Of a stretch of 9,472 nucleotides of DNA, positions 1 to 6,190 are shown one piece after another. Position 1 is the stretch's first letter; each line of letters begins with the position of its first letter. The position numbers and the translations under genes were made by a program. Under the pieces are notes generated by a model, which ran no database searches, had not been told where the DNA came from, and was given only the letters and a program-made list of their open reading frames with translations. The stretch is from Bacteroidota bacterium (lineage in GTDB: Bacteria; Bacteroidota; Bacteroidia; Bacteroidales; Paludibacteraceae): positions 1 to 9,472 of the forward strand of contig JAJZHJ010000026.1 in assembly GCA_021804525.1 (NCBI GenBank), read 5' to 3'.

Positions 1-189
1 CTTTTCAAAGCCGATGCCATTCTCAATGTGAAAAATATAAAAAAATACGCAGCTAATATTGCAACGAATGTTCAGATCATTGAAATACACGATGGTATGC
101 ACGACCTGGTACTCTCTCCCAAGCCAGTACGCGATCATGTTTACCAAGAGCTTTTCACCTATTTATCAAATATATCACCAAAAAAATAA
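1..189 (+). CDS. Alpha/beta hydrolase, C-terminal fragment (5' end outside window)
   Basis: Frame 1 is open from the first base to a TAA at 187-189 and encodes 62 residues. The segment reads as the end of an alpha/beta hydrolase of the lysophospholipase / serine aminopeptidase S33 kind. It has a beta strand (VQIIEIHDG) followed by GMHDLVLS. In that family the His of the GxHDL-type motif (here His34 of the fragment, bases 100-102) is the catalytic histidine. The final helix (about residues 41-57) is typical of the C-terminus. The nucleophile elbow and acidic residue would lie upstream of the window, so substrate and exact family cannot be judged. The gene ends 29 bases before plsC on the same strand, so co-transcription is plausible. 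Confidence 0.72.
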   Translation, partial: LFKADAILNVKNIKKYAANIATNVQIIEIHDGMHDLVLSPKPVRDHVYQELFTYLSNISPKK

Positions 190-218
190 CTTTTGTTTGA
201 TGCAAATTGCCAAACATC

Positions 219-953
219 ATGAAACGCAAATTTCATTTTTTCACGTTTATCTATCAATGGTGCATTTTCATACCGCTATTCGCAGTAAGTACCATTTTAA
301 CAGCACTAGCTACGATAATTCTAAGCTCTGTTTTTAAAGATAGCCAAATTGCGTATTGGCCTTCGCTTCAATGGTCCCGATTTGCATGTAAAGGAATGTT
401 TATGAAGATTGAGGTGATTGGCAAAGACAAAATAGACCCAACACGATCCTATATTTTTGCAGCCAATCATCAAAGTGCGTACGACATTTTTCTGATTTAT
501 GGATGGTTGAATGTCCGATTTAAGTGGATTATGAAAAAAGAACTACGCAAAGTACCATTTGTTGGAGCTGCATGTGAGGCAGCAGGACATATTTTCATTG
601 ACAGAAGCAATACACTGTCAGCATTGAAAAGTATTGAAATTGCACAAAAAAAATTACAAAACGGAGCCTCTATTACTGTCTTTCCTGAAGGGACACGATC
701 GAAAAACGGACAATTGGGAAAATTCAAACGAGGCGCATTTTCCATTGCCAGTTCCATCGGGCTTCCAATCGTTCCTTTAACCATCAAAGGGACCTTCGAA
801 ACGCTTCCAAAAGCAAGTTGCAACATTCATCCTGGCAAACTCACGTTGATCATTCATGATCCCATCCCCTACTCGAAAGAGCTTTTCGAAGATAATCAGC
901 ACGCGTTAATGGGCCAGGTACACACCATTATTGAACAAGGGCTGAATCATTAA
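219..953 (+). CDS. plsC: 1-acyl-sn-glycerol-3-phosphate acyltransferase (PlsC family)
   Basis: Transfers an acyl chain to the sn-2 position of lysophosphatidic acid, giving phosphatidic acid for membrane phospholipids, at the inner membrane. The 244-residue product has a hydrophobic N-terminal anchor (about residues 11-39) followed by the four acyltransferase blocks in order. These are NHQSAYD (83-89, the HX4D catalytic pair His84/Asp89), GHIFIDRS (123-130), FPEGTRS (155-161, glycerophosphate binding) and GLPIVPLTIKGT (181-192). Length fits the family. I chose ATG 219 because it gives a basic n-region (MKRK) before the hydrophobic stretch. An in-frame TTG at 207 would add four residues but is a less likely start in this phylum. 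The spacer to the hydrolase is short and no terminator is visible after the stop. Substrate specificity is inferred from the family; other PlsC-like enzymes, such as ornithine-lipid acyltransferases, share these motifs. Confidence 0.9.
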   Translation: MKRKFHFFTFIYQWCIFIPLFAVSTILTALATIILSSVFKDSQIAYWPSLQWSRFACKGMFMKIEVIGKDKIDPTRSYIFAANHQSAYDIFLIYGWLNVRFKWIMKKELRKVPFVGAACEAAGHIFIDRSNTLSALKSIEIAQKKLQNGASITVFPEGTRSKNGQLGKFKRGAFSIASSIGLPIVPLTIKGTFETLPKASCNIHPGKLTLIIHDPIPYSKELFEDNQHALMGQVHTIIEQGLNH

Positions 954-1084
954 GCAGTCCATAAGCATTTTTTGGGAGGTAAAAAAGTTAAGAACAACGA
1001 AGACACTTAATAAACGAGCAATGGAATTGCCGGAGCACAGAGGTCATTAGTACATTCTCAGATTACCTATTGCTTTGTAGTCAC

Positions 1085-1118
1085 TTATTGACTCCTAAAT
1101 TATCATTTTTCTACTTTG
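1085..1118 (+). promoter_or_regulatory. Possible Bacteroidota-type promoter for the OmpA-exonuclease block
   Basis: TTATTG (1085-1090) and TACTTTG (1112-1118) resemble the -33 TTTG and -7 TAnnTTTG elements of the Bacteroidota primary sigma factor, with about 21 bases between them. The -7 box lacks one base of the consensus and the -33 box is imperfect, so this is tentative. If real, transcription would start near 1125, leaving a leader of about 45 bases before ATG 1170. It would also rule out the in-frame TTG at 1116 as a start. The rest of the 954-1169 spacer holds only trivial inverted repeats (GCAAT at 1018-1022 with ATTGC at 1026-1030; AGTCA at 1079-1083 with TGACT at 1089-1093). Confidence 0.3.
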
Positions 1119-1169
1119 AACCACATAAAATACATACCACAAATTCCTGTTCTGTTCAATAAACGTTGC

Positions 1170-2879
1170 ATGGCGTTTGTCGGATTGTGGCTTTGTATGG
1201 CTCCTTGTTACCTCTTTTCACATCCAAAAACAACGGCTAAAATCGCTCCAATCGATCAGGTTGCACTGTTTTTCAATGAAGGAGCTTATGGGCAGGCAGA
1301 CTCACTGCTTTTAACGCTTGATGTTCATCAATTCGGATGGGAACAATGGAATAGGAGAGTTCAATTTGCATTAAAGCTAAAACAGCATCCTGCATCAGCA
1401 AAACCAGCTATTATGAAAGCGGTGAATATTGACGAAGATACTTACTGGCCATCCATTGCACCTGACAATCGATTATTTTCCGTTACCATTAGCCACCGTA
1501 ACACAGATATACAGCAAGGCTCACAAGAAGATTTACAGTTTTACCATCGCGACTCCATTGGTAAATGGATCGTTAATCCATCATTAGCTCAAATGCTTAA
1601 TACACCTTTCAACGAAGGCTCTGCCAGTTTCTCAACCGACGGACACTACCTTTTTTTTGTGGCTTCCGACCGTCGTGATGGATTGGGGAGTTGTGATATT
1701 TATTATCTCATTCGACATGGTAATGGGTGGTCGTTCCCCATGCATCCCGAAGCACCTTTGAATACTCGATTCTGGGAAAGCAATCCTTCACTTTCAAGCG
1801 ATGGACATACCCTCTATTTTTGTTCAAACCGCCCGGGAGGAGTTGGAGGAATGGACATTTGGAAGTGCCGTGTGAAACAACAATCCGATGGAACATTGTT
1901 CTTCTATCAAGCTGAAAATTTGGGGAAACCCATCAATACGCCTGAAGACGAAACCTCACCATTTATTCATCCCGACAACAAAACCCTCTATTTTTCATCC
2001 AATGGTCATTTGGGAATGGGTGGACAAGATATTTTTGTAACGCGTAAAGACAAAAATGGAACATGGCAACAACCTGAAAACATGGGATATCCGATCAATT
2101 CACATGATGACGAACAAGGATTTTCTACTGATGCGGAAGGTAAAATCGGCTATTATTCTTCTAATGGAATAGATTCTCAAAATCATAAACAACAAATATA
2201 TCGTGTTGTTCTACCGGAAGCCGATCGACCACAAGCTATGCAATGCAGGCACGGAAACGTTAACCCCACTGATCTTACTGCGCCAACGTCAACCTTCGTA
2301 CAGGTAATTAACTTATTAACGAACATGCCAACATTCACAACAACAGCCGATAGAAACACAGGACGATTTGCAATTTGTTACCCTGATACAGGCAATTATG
2401 CACTCTCCATTGTCAAAGAAGGTTATCTATTCCATTTTGCCTCGTTAAACGATTCTATATTAATGAGCAACATTACATTGACAAAAATAGCCGTTGGTAA
2501 AAAGATCACACTACGCAACATCTATTTTGATTTTAATTCTGCCCATTTACAAACTACTTCTGAAGCAGAATTGAATCAACTCATCATGTTGTTAAAAAAC
2601 TACCCAACGATTCATTTGCTTATTGCCGGTCACACCGACAGCATTGGAAACGAAGCCTACAACCTAAAACTCTCAACAAAAAGAGCTGAAGCGGTGATGA
2701 ACTATCTTATAACAAAAGGCATAGCACCAGGAAGATTACAATCAAAAGGATATGGAGAAACCCAACCCATCGCTGACAACAACACGGAAAAAGGACGCGC
2801 CTTAAACCGAAGAACAGACGCCATCATCATTGACAACAAACAAAAAACATCTATCCAACAAACCATTAATAACAAATAA
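1170..2879 (+). CDS. OmpA-family envelope protein with PD40 propeller repeats
   Basis: A predicted 569-residue envelope protein that likely tethers the outer membrane or a periplasmic complex to peptidoglycan. The N-terminus (residues 1-17) is hydrophobic and reads as a secretion signal; no convincing lipobox is present. Repeats of the PD40 (TolB-like) type follow at about residues 93-105, 149-180, 204-231, 262-290 and 316-345, for example SSDGHTLYFCSNRPGG and HPDNKTLYFSSNG. A short beta-rich segment (about 375-440) resembles a carboxypeptidase-regulatory-like fold. The C-terminal OmpA domain (about 449-556) carries GHTDSIGNEAYN and LSTKRA, whose Asp490 and Arg505 match the residues that hold diaminopimelate in this family. 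ATG 1170 is my choice; a TTG at 1116 would add 18 residues including NKR, giving the signal a positive n-region that the ATG form lacks. The next gene begins one base after the stop. The ligand and partner proteins are unknown. Confidence 0.85.
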   Translation: MAFVGLWLCMAPCYLFSHPKTTAKIAPIDQVALFFNEGAYGQADSLLLTLDVHQFGWEQWNRRVQFALKLKQHPASAKPAIMKAVNIDEDTYWPSIAPDNRLFSVTISHRNTDIQQGSQEDLQFYHRDSIGKWIVNPSLAQMLNTPFNEGSASFSTDGHYLFFVASDRRDGLGSCDIYYLIRHGNGWSFPMHPEAPLNTRFWESNPSLSSDGHTLYFCSNRPGGVGGMDIWKCRVKQQSDGTLFFYQAENLGKPINTPEDETSPFIHPDNKTLYFSSNGHLGMGGQDIFVTRKDKNGTWQQPENMGYPINSHDDEQGFSTDAEGKIGYYSSNGIDSQNHKQQIYRVVLPEADRPQAMQCRHGNVNPTDLTAPTSTFVQVINLLTNMPTFTTTADRNTGRFAICYPDTGNYALSIVKEGYLFHFASLNDSILMSNITLTKIAVGKKITLRNIYFDFNSAHLQTTSEAELNQLIMLLKNYPTIHLLIAGHTDSIGNEAYNLKLSTKRAEAVMNYLITKGIAPGRLQSKGYGETQPIADNNTEKGRALNRRTDAIIIDNKQKTSIQQTINNK

Positions 2880-2880
2880 C

Positions 2881-3648
2881 ATGCAATTAAACTTGAAAAA
2901 TCCGCTCATTATTTTTGATCTTGAAACAACCGGAATGAATATTTCAACTGACCGGATTGTAGAAATATCATACCTAAAAATATATCCAAACGGGAAAGAA
3001 GAAGGGAAAACCATGCGTCTTAATCCCGGTATACCCATTCCACCAGAAACCACAGCCATACATGGTATTCGCGATGAAGATATTGCCAGTGCACCTGCAT
3101 TTTCATCTATAGCGAAAAATCTTGCAAAAGAGATTGAAGGGTGTGATTTAGCTGGATACAACTCAAACCGTTTTGATATACCTTTGTTAGCCGAAGAATT
3201 TCTGCGAGCAGAAGTTGATATTGATTTGATGAAACGCAAATTCATTGACGTTCAAACCATTTTTTACAAGAAAGAGCCACGAACATTGTTAGCTGCATAC
3301 AAATTTTATTGTGATGGAAATTTGGAAAATGCCCATAGCGCAGAAGCCGATACCCTAGCTACGTACGAAGTATTAAAGGCACAATTAGATCGCTATCCCG
3401 ACCTGGAAAACGACATTAATTATCTTTCAAAATTCTCAGCTTTTACCCGTAATGCCGATTTTGCGGGACGCATCGTGTATGATGACAACGAAGAAGAAAT
3501 GTTTAATTTCGGCAAATACAAAGGGCAAAAGGTAGTTGATGTACTGAAAAAAGATCCTGGTTATTATGGCTGGATCATGCAAGGCGACTTTACACTACAC
3601 ACCAAAAAGGTCATCACCAATGTCAAATTAAGAGGATTCAATAAATAA
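2881..3648 (+). CDS. DnaQ-like 3'-5' exonuclease with ExoX-type C-terminal domain
   Basis: A 255-residue DEDD-family exonuclease predicted to remove nucleotides from DNA 3' ends using two metal ions. Exo I is IFDLETTG (Asp13, Glu15). The HGIRDEDI block at 61-68 is typical of the epsilon/PolC branch. Exo II is GYNSNRFDIPLL (Asp99), and Exo III is HSAEADTLAT with His152 and Asp157, making it the DEDDh type. The C-terminal part (about 208-239, FNFGKYKGQ followed by YYGWI) matches the small ExoX-like / DUF3820 domain found after some such nucleases. ATG 2881 is preferred over an upstream in-frame ATG at 2830, which lies inside the OmpA coding region and adds a polar, non-homologous-looking tail. 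The one-base gap after the OmpA stop suggests translational coupling. It is probably a repair or proofreading-like nuclease rather than the replicative epsilon subunit; that is inference. Confidence 0.88.
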   Translation: MQLNLKNPLIIFDLETTGMNISTDRIVEISYLKIYPNGKEEGKTMRLNPGIPIPPETTAIHGIRDEDIASAPAFSSIAKNLAKEIEGCDLAGYNSNRFDIPLLAEEFLRAEVDIDLMKRKFIDVQTIFYKKEPRTLLAAYKFYCDGNLENAHSAEADTLATYEVLKAQLDRYPDLENDINYLSKFSAFTRNADFAGRIVYDDNEEEMFNFGKYKGQKVVDVLKKDPGYYGWIMQGDFTLHTKKVITNVKLRGFNK

Positions 3649-3651
3649 TGA

Positions 3652-3672
3652 TAACGATTGCAATAATCGTTA
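3652..3672 (+). repeat. Perfect 8-bp inverted repeat between exonuclease and SRPBCC genes
   Basis: TAACGATT (3652-3659) and AATCGTTA (3665-3672) are perfect complements around a five-base GCAAT loop, just after the exonuclease stop. There is no T-run after it, so it is a poor intrinsic terminator. It could be an mRNA stability hairpin or a protein-binding palindrome. The symmetry is seen; the role is unknown. Confidence 0.4.
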
Positions 3673-3710
3673 CTTCACAAAAAAGAAACTCTACAACAAC
3701 CGAATAACTT

Positions 3711-4094
3711 ATGCCAGATTATAAAAAGCAATTCATCATAAAAGCGCAGCCACAAGACATCTATGCAGCGCTGACCAACCCTGAGATTATCGCTATTTGG
3801 ACAGGAGAAAAAGCGGTGATGGATGCAACGCCAGACACCGAGTTTTCATGGTGGGACGGTGATATTTGTGGAAAGAATATTGAGTTCGAAGCCGATAAGA
3901 AGATCGTACAACAATGGTACTTTGGTGAAGATCAAGAACCAGCTTCTATCGTTACGCTAAAGATGCACCCTGACAAACAAGGTACCAGTCTTGAGATTAA
4001 TCATACTAATATTCCCGACGAAGCCTACGACAACATTATTGAAGGCTGGAAAGAGGCTATTGTAGCACCTTTGCGCGATTTGTTGGAAGAATAA
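3711..4094 (+). CDS. SRPBCC / AHSA1-like domain protein
   Basis: A 127-residue single-domain protein of the START/SRPBCC helix-grip fold, close to the Activator of Hsp90 ATPase homologue 1 (AHSA1) C-terminal family. Typical features are the N-terminal strand and helix (FIIKAQPQDIYAALTNPEIIAIWTG, in part at residues 7-20 and on), and the strand region FSWWDGDICGKNIEF (45-59). The KIVQQWYFG block (64-72) and the long C-terminal helix after GW also fit (WKEAIVAPLRDLLEE). Members bind small hydrophobic ligands or co-chaperone partners, but no ligand can be inferred here. It lies 62 bases after the exonuclease, with no recognisable promoter between, and is followed by an A/T-rich terminator-like hairpin. 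No signal peptide is visible, so it is probably cytoplasmic. The family assignment is firm; the function is unknown. Confidence 0.85.
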   Translation: MPDYKKQFIIKAQPQDIYAALTNPEIIAIWTGEKAVMDATPDTEFSWWDGDICGKNIEFEADKKIVQQWYFGEDQEPASIVTLKMHPDKQGTSLEINHTNIPDEAYDNIIEGWKEAIVAPLRDLLEE

Positions 4095-4141
4095 CTTAAT
4101 AGATTGAGAATCTGTAAAAATTGAAGGTTGAAAACAAAGAA

Positions 4142-4187
4142 ATCAATCAAATTATCCCTATAAAAATTGCTGATTGATATTTTTTTT
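4142..4187 (+). terminator. Probable intrinsic terminator after the SRPBCC gene
   Basis: ATCAATCAAATT (4142-4153) pairs with AATT (4165-4168) plus TGATTGAT (4171-4178), with a two-base GC bulge. It is followed immediately by A and a run of eight T (4180-4187). The stem is A/T-rich and hence weak, but the U-tract is strong and it sits between the gene block ending at 4094 and the leu promoter. It would insulate the leu operon from upstream transcription. Confidence 0.55.
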
Positions 4188-4207
4188 ACCCAATTAGTTT
4201 CAATCTA

Positions 4208-4239
4208 TTTGCATATTCCAATTAATCGGATTATCTTTG
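4208..4239 (+). promoter_or_regulatory. Consensus Bacteroidota promoter of the leu operon
   Basis: TTTG (4208-4211), a 20-base spacer and TATCTTTG (4232-4239) match the -33 / -7 consensus (TTTG-N19-21-TAnnTTTG) of the Bacteroidota primary sigma factor exactly. Transcription should start around 4245-4248, only about a dozen bases before the leader-peptide ATG. The next gene-sized ORF downstream is leuA. Confidence 0.82.
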
Positions 4240-4258
4240 CATCACGAAAAATTGATTT

Positions 4259-4321
4259 ATGACTCCTTCATCATTCACATTACTAAGCCTACGACTTTTG
4301 TGCACACAAGTACAGAAGTGA
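4259..4321 (+). CDS. leuL: Leu operon leader peptide (attenuator sensor)
   Basis: A 20-codon ORF starting at ATG 4259 and ending with TGA 4319-4321. It contains the run TLLSLRLL, in which five of the seven codons at 4280-4300 specify Leu (TTA, CTA, CTA, CTT, TTG; Ser and Arg are interspersed). It has no likely function as a protein; its translation would report tRNA-Leu charging. It begins roughly a dozen bases after the predicted transcription start, behind an A-rich stretch and without a Shine-Dalgarno sequence, as is common in this phylum. Its last codons and stop lie inside the antiterminator arm, which places a terminating ribosome exactly where it would block antitermination. The symbol leuL is by analogy with enterobacteria. 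Confidence 0.75.
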   Translation: MTPSSFTLLSLRLLCTQVQK

Positions 4322-4356
4322 AAAGGCATGGTGTAATATTCAAAACTCAGAAACCG

Positions 4357-4393
4357 AAAAGCCTTTCTCACTTCATTGTGGGGAGGCTTTTTT
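4357..4393 (+). terminator. Attenuator terminator upstream of leuA
   Basis: Arms 4357-4371 and 4378-4391 form about 14 base pairs (AAAAGCC with GGCTTTT, then mixed G-C and G-U pairs up to CAC/GTG), with one bulged T and a six-base TTCATT loop. A T6 run (4388-4393) follows. It stands 47 bases before the leuA start and after the leader peptide, so it can only serve to stop leader transcripts. Its 5' arm is also the target of the antiterminator strand at 4315-4327. Confidence 0.85.
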
Positions 4394-4440
4394 AATAATA
4401 AGAAAATCTACATAAAACAAACTCTTAACACCAATAGATC

Positions 4441-5937
4441 ATGGACAAATTGTATATCTTTGACACAACACTGCGTGATGGCGAACAAGTTCCCGGTTGT
4501 CAACTGAATACCATTGAAAAAATAGAAGTTGCCAAAGCACTTGAAATTTTAGGCGTTGACATTATTGAGGCAGGATTCCCAATTTCAAGCCCTGGTGACT
4601 TTAATTCTGTCGTCGAACTCTCAAAAGCCGTTACTTGGCCAACGATCTGCGCATTGACTCGTGGCGTTGAAAAAGACATTGATGTTGCTGCTCAGGCACT
4701 TCAATATGCGAAGAAAAAACGGATTCACACCGGCATAGGAACTTCCGACTATCACATTCTGTATAAATTCAATTCTAACAGAGAAGAGATTTTGCAACGT
4801 GCCATAGCGGCTGTAAAATACGCCAAAAAATATGTCGAAGATGTTGAATTTTATGCCGAAGATGCAGGGCGCACCGACAACGAATATTTAGCACGCGTAG
4901 TTGAAGCTGTTATCAAAGCCGGAGCTACCGTAGTGAACATTCCCGACACGACAGGTTATTGTCTCCCTGTGGATTATGCCGAAAAGATTAAATACCTCTT
5001 CGAGCATGTCAACGGTATCCACAACGCAATTATTTCGACGCACTGTCACAACGACTTAGGCATGGCGACAGCCAATACGTTAGCAGGCGTTATGAACGGT
5101 GCACGCCAGGTTGAAGTGACCATCAATGGGATTGGCGAACGAGCCGGAAATACAGCACTCGAAGAAATTGTGATGATTCTCAATAGTCATAAAGAGCTGA
5201 ATATTGGAACAAATATCAACACTCAAAAAATTATTTCTACCAGTCGAATGGTGTCAAGTCTAATGAACATGCCAGTGCAACCCAACAAAGCAATTGTAGG
5301 GCGAAACGCTTTTGCTCATTCATCAGGAATCCATCAGGATGGCGTTTTGAAAAATCGCGAGAGTTACGAAATCATTGATCCAAAAGAAGTTGGTATCGAC
5401 GAAAATTCGATCGTATTGACAGCCCGTAGTGGGCGCGCCGCCTTGAAGCACCGCCTGCACATACTTGGAGTGGATTTGAAAGATAATAAACGAGTGGATG
5501 ATATCTACGAAGAATTTCTTAAATTAGCTGATCGAAAAAAAGACATCAACGACAATGACCTGTTGTTACTCGTCGGGAAAGAAAGAACAGAAAATCAACA
5601 TATTAAATTAGAATATCTGCAAGTTACCTCAGGTGTTGGTATTCGTTCTGTTGCCAGTGTCGGATTAAATATTGCCGGAGAACGTTTTGAAGCGGCTGCT
5701 TCAGGCAATGGACCAGTAGATGCCGGCATCAATGCACTTAAACGAATAATAAATCGCAAAATGACATTAAATGATTTTCTCATTCAAGCCATTACAAAAG
5801 GTAGCGATGATGTAGGAAAAGTTCACATGCAAGTAGAATACGAAGGAAATCTCTATTATGGCTTTGCCGGTAACACCGACATTGTGGCAGCCTCTGTGGA
5901 AGCCTATATTGACGCTATAAACAAGTTTATCAAATAG
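4441..5937 (+). CDS. leuA: 2-isopropylmalate synthase
   Basis: Condenses acetyl-CoA with 2-oxoisovalerate to give 2-isopropylmalate, the first committed step of leucine synthesis, in the cytoplasm. At 498 residues it is slightly shorter than the E. coli enzyme (523). The TIM-barrel begins [10 protein letters not shown] (7-16; metal-binding Asp13 and catalytic Arg12). THCHND supplies His201 and His203, and GERAGN ends in Asn237, completing the metal site. GIHQDGVLK marks the linker subdomain. The C-terminal part (about 386-498, with SGNGPVDA at 421-428) is the LeuA dimerisation/allosteric domain, so leucine feedback inhibition is expected. This domain and the leuCD neighbours favour LeuA over citramalate or homocitrate synthase. 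ATG 4441 is the only sensible start, since an in-frame TAG lies six bases upstream. Expression is probably set by the attenuator at 4245-4440. Confidence 0.95.
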   Translation: MDKLYIFDTTLRDGEQVPGCQLNTIEKIEVAKALEILGVDIIEAGFPISSPGDFNSVVELSKAVTWPTICALTRGVEKDIDVAAQALQYAKKKRIHTGIGTSDYHILYKFNSNREEILQRAIAAVKYAKKYVEDVEFYAEDAGRTDNEYLARVVEAVIKAGATVVNIPDTTGYCLPVDYAEKIKYLFEHVNGIHNAIISTHCHNDLGMATANTLAGVMNGARQVEVTINGIGERAGNTALEEIVMILNSHKELNIGTNINTQKIISTSRMVSSLMNMPVQPNKAIVGRNAFAHSSGIHQDGVLKNRESYEIIDPKEVGIDENSIVLTARSGRAALKHRLHILGVDLKDNKRVDDIYEEFLKLADRKKDINDNDLLLLVGKERTENQHIKLEYLQVTSGVGIRSVASVGLNIAGERFEAAASGNGPVDAGINALKRIINRKMTLNDFLIQAITKGSDDVGKVHMQVEYEGNLYYGFAGNTDIVAASVEAYIDAINKFIK

Positions 5938-6190
5938 TGATACACGTCAACTCTAAAAAAGACAAGTCAAAAAAGTTAAATCAAATTCTCCTTATTGTCT
6001 TGTTCCTCGAAGTAGAGCATTAGCAACCCACTAATTCAATAAAAAGGTTGCGGAAAAACAAAGAAACTCTTCACAACCCATTGCAACAATTTATGAGAAC
6101 TGTGCTAACTCTTTTTCGAGCACAAATCTATTAATGAAAGACATAAAACAACTGAGAAGTAAAAAACAACAAATTATCAATTACATCATT
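5938..6190 (+). other. Long leuA-leuC intergenic spacer with small inverted repeats
   Basis: A 253-base gap, long for consecutive operon genes. It contains GCAACC (6023-6028) with GGTTGC (6046-6051), whose second arm could alternatively pair with GCAAC (6083-6087). It also holds AAGACAA (5959-5965) with TTGTCTT (5996-6002), and TGTGCT (6101-6106) with AGCACA (6119-6124). None is followed by a T-run, so no terminator is evident. No good TTTG / TAnnTTTG promoter pair was found. A 13-codon ORF (6093-6134) overlaps an in-frame upstream ATG of leuC. I see no convincing gene or known RNA motif. Confidence 0.35.

Larger units (their letters stand above)
4245..4440 (+). promoter_or_regulatory. Leucine attenuator leader of leuA
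   Basis: The transcribed leader upstream of leuA has all the parts of a ribosome-mediated attenuator. These are a Leu-rich leader ORF (4259-4321), an antiterminator arm GAAGTGAAAAGGC (4315-4327), and a partner GCCTTTCTCACTTC (4361-4374) that pairs over 13 bp with only C4367 bulged. A terminator (4357-4393) reuses the same partner strand. A possible protector helix is TTCAC (4274-4278) plus CCTT (4265-4268) with GTGAAAAGG (4318-4326). Inferred logic: when charged tRNA-Leu is scarce, ribosomes stall on codons 4280-4300, arm 4315-4327 stays free, and the antiterminator lets polymerase reach leuA. When Leu is plentiful, ribosomes reach the stop codon at 4319-4321, cover that arm, and the terminator forms. 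The parts are visible; the mechanism is inferred from the well-known enterobacterial leu and trp attenuators. No T-box or riboswitch motif was recognised. Confidence 0.8.

Noticed and set aside
59..337. 92-codon plus-strand ORF at the left edge
   Set aside because: It overlaps the hydrolase tail and the plsC start in another frame, and its composition (poly-His, Ser, Tyr) resembles no protein family I recognise.
497..826. 109-codon minus-strand ORF inside plsC
   Set aside because: Lies entirely opposite the conserved acyltransferase motifs and has no independent coding signal.
954..1100. Terminator or small gene after plsC
   Set aside because: TAAGCA occurs twice as a short direct repeat and the inverted repeats are only five base pairs; no T-run hairpin and no ORF of note.
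2802..3245. 147-codon minus-strand ORF opposite the OmpA end and exonuclease
   Set aside because: Antisense shadow of a clearly conserved exonuclease; Ser/Arg/Ile-rich with no recognisable domain.
4095..4440. Riboswitch or T-box in the leuA leader
   Set aside because: No T-box sequence or other known aptamer pattern was recognised, and the leader-peptide attenuator accounts for the structure seen.
6101..6124. Hairpin TGTGCT / AGCACA before leuC as a second attenuator terminator
   Set aside because: Only six base pairs, a 12-base loop and no T-run after it, so it does not meet the pattern of an intrinsic terminator.
6134..6190. 19-residue N-terminal extension of LeuC from ATG 6134
   Set aside because: LeuC proteins start close to the [12 protein letters not shown] block; the extension is lysine-rich and unlike the family. 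Kept only as a finding because of the TAATG overlap.
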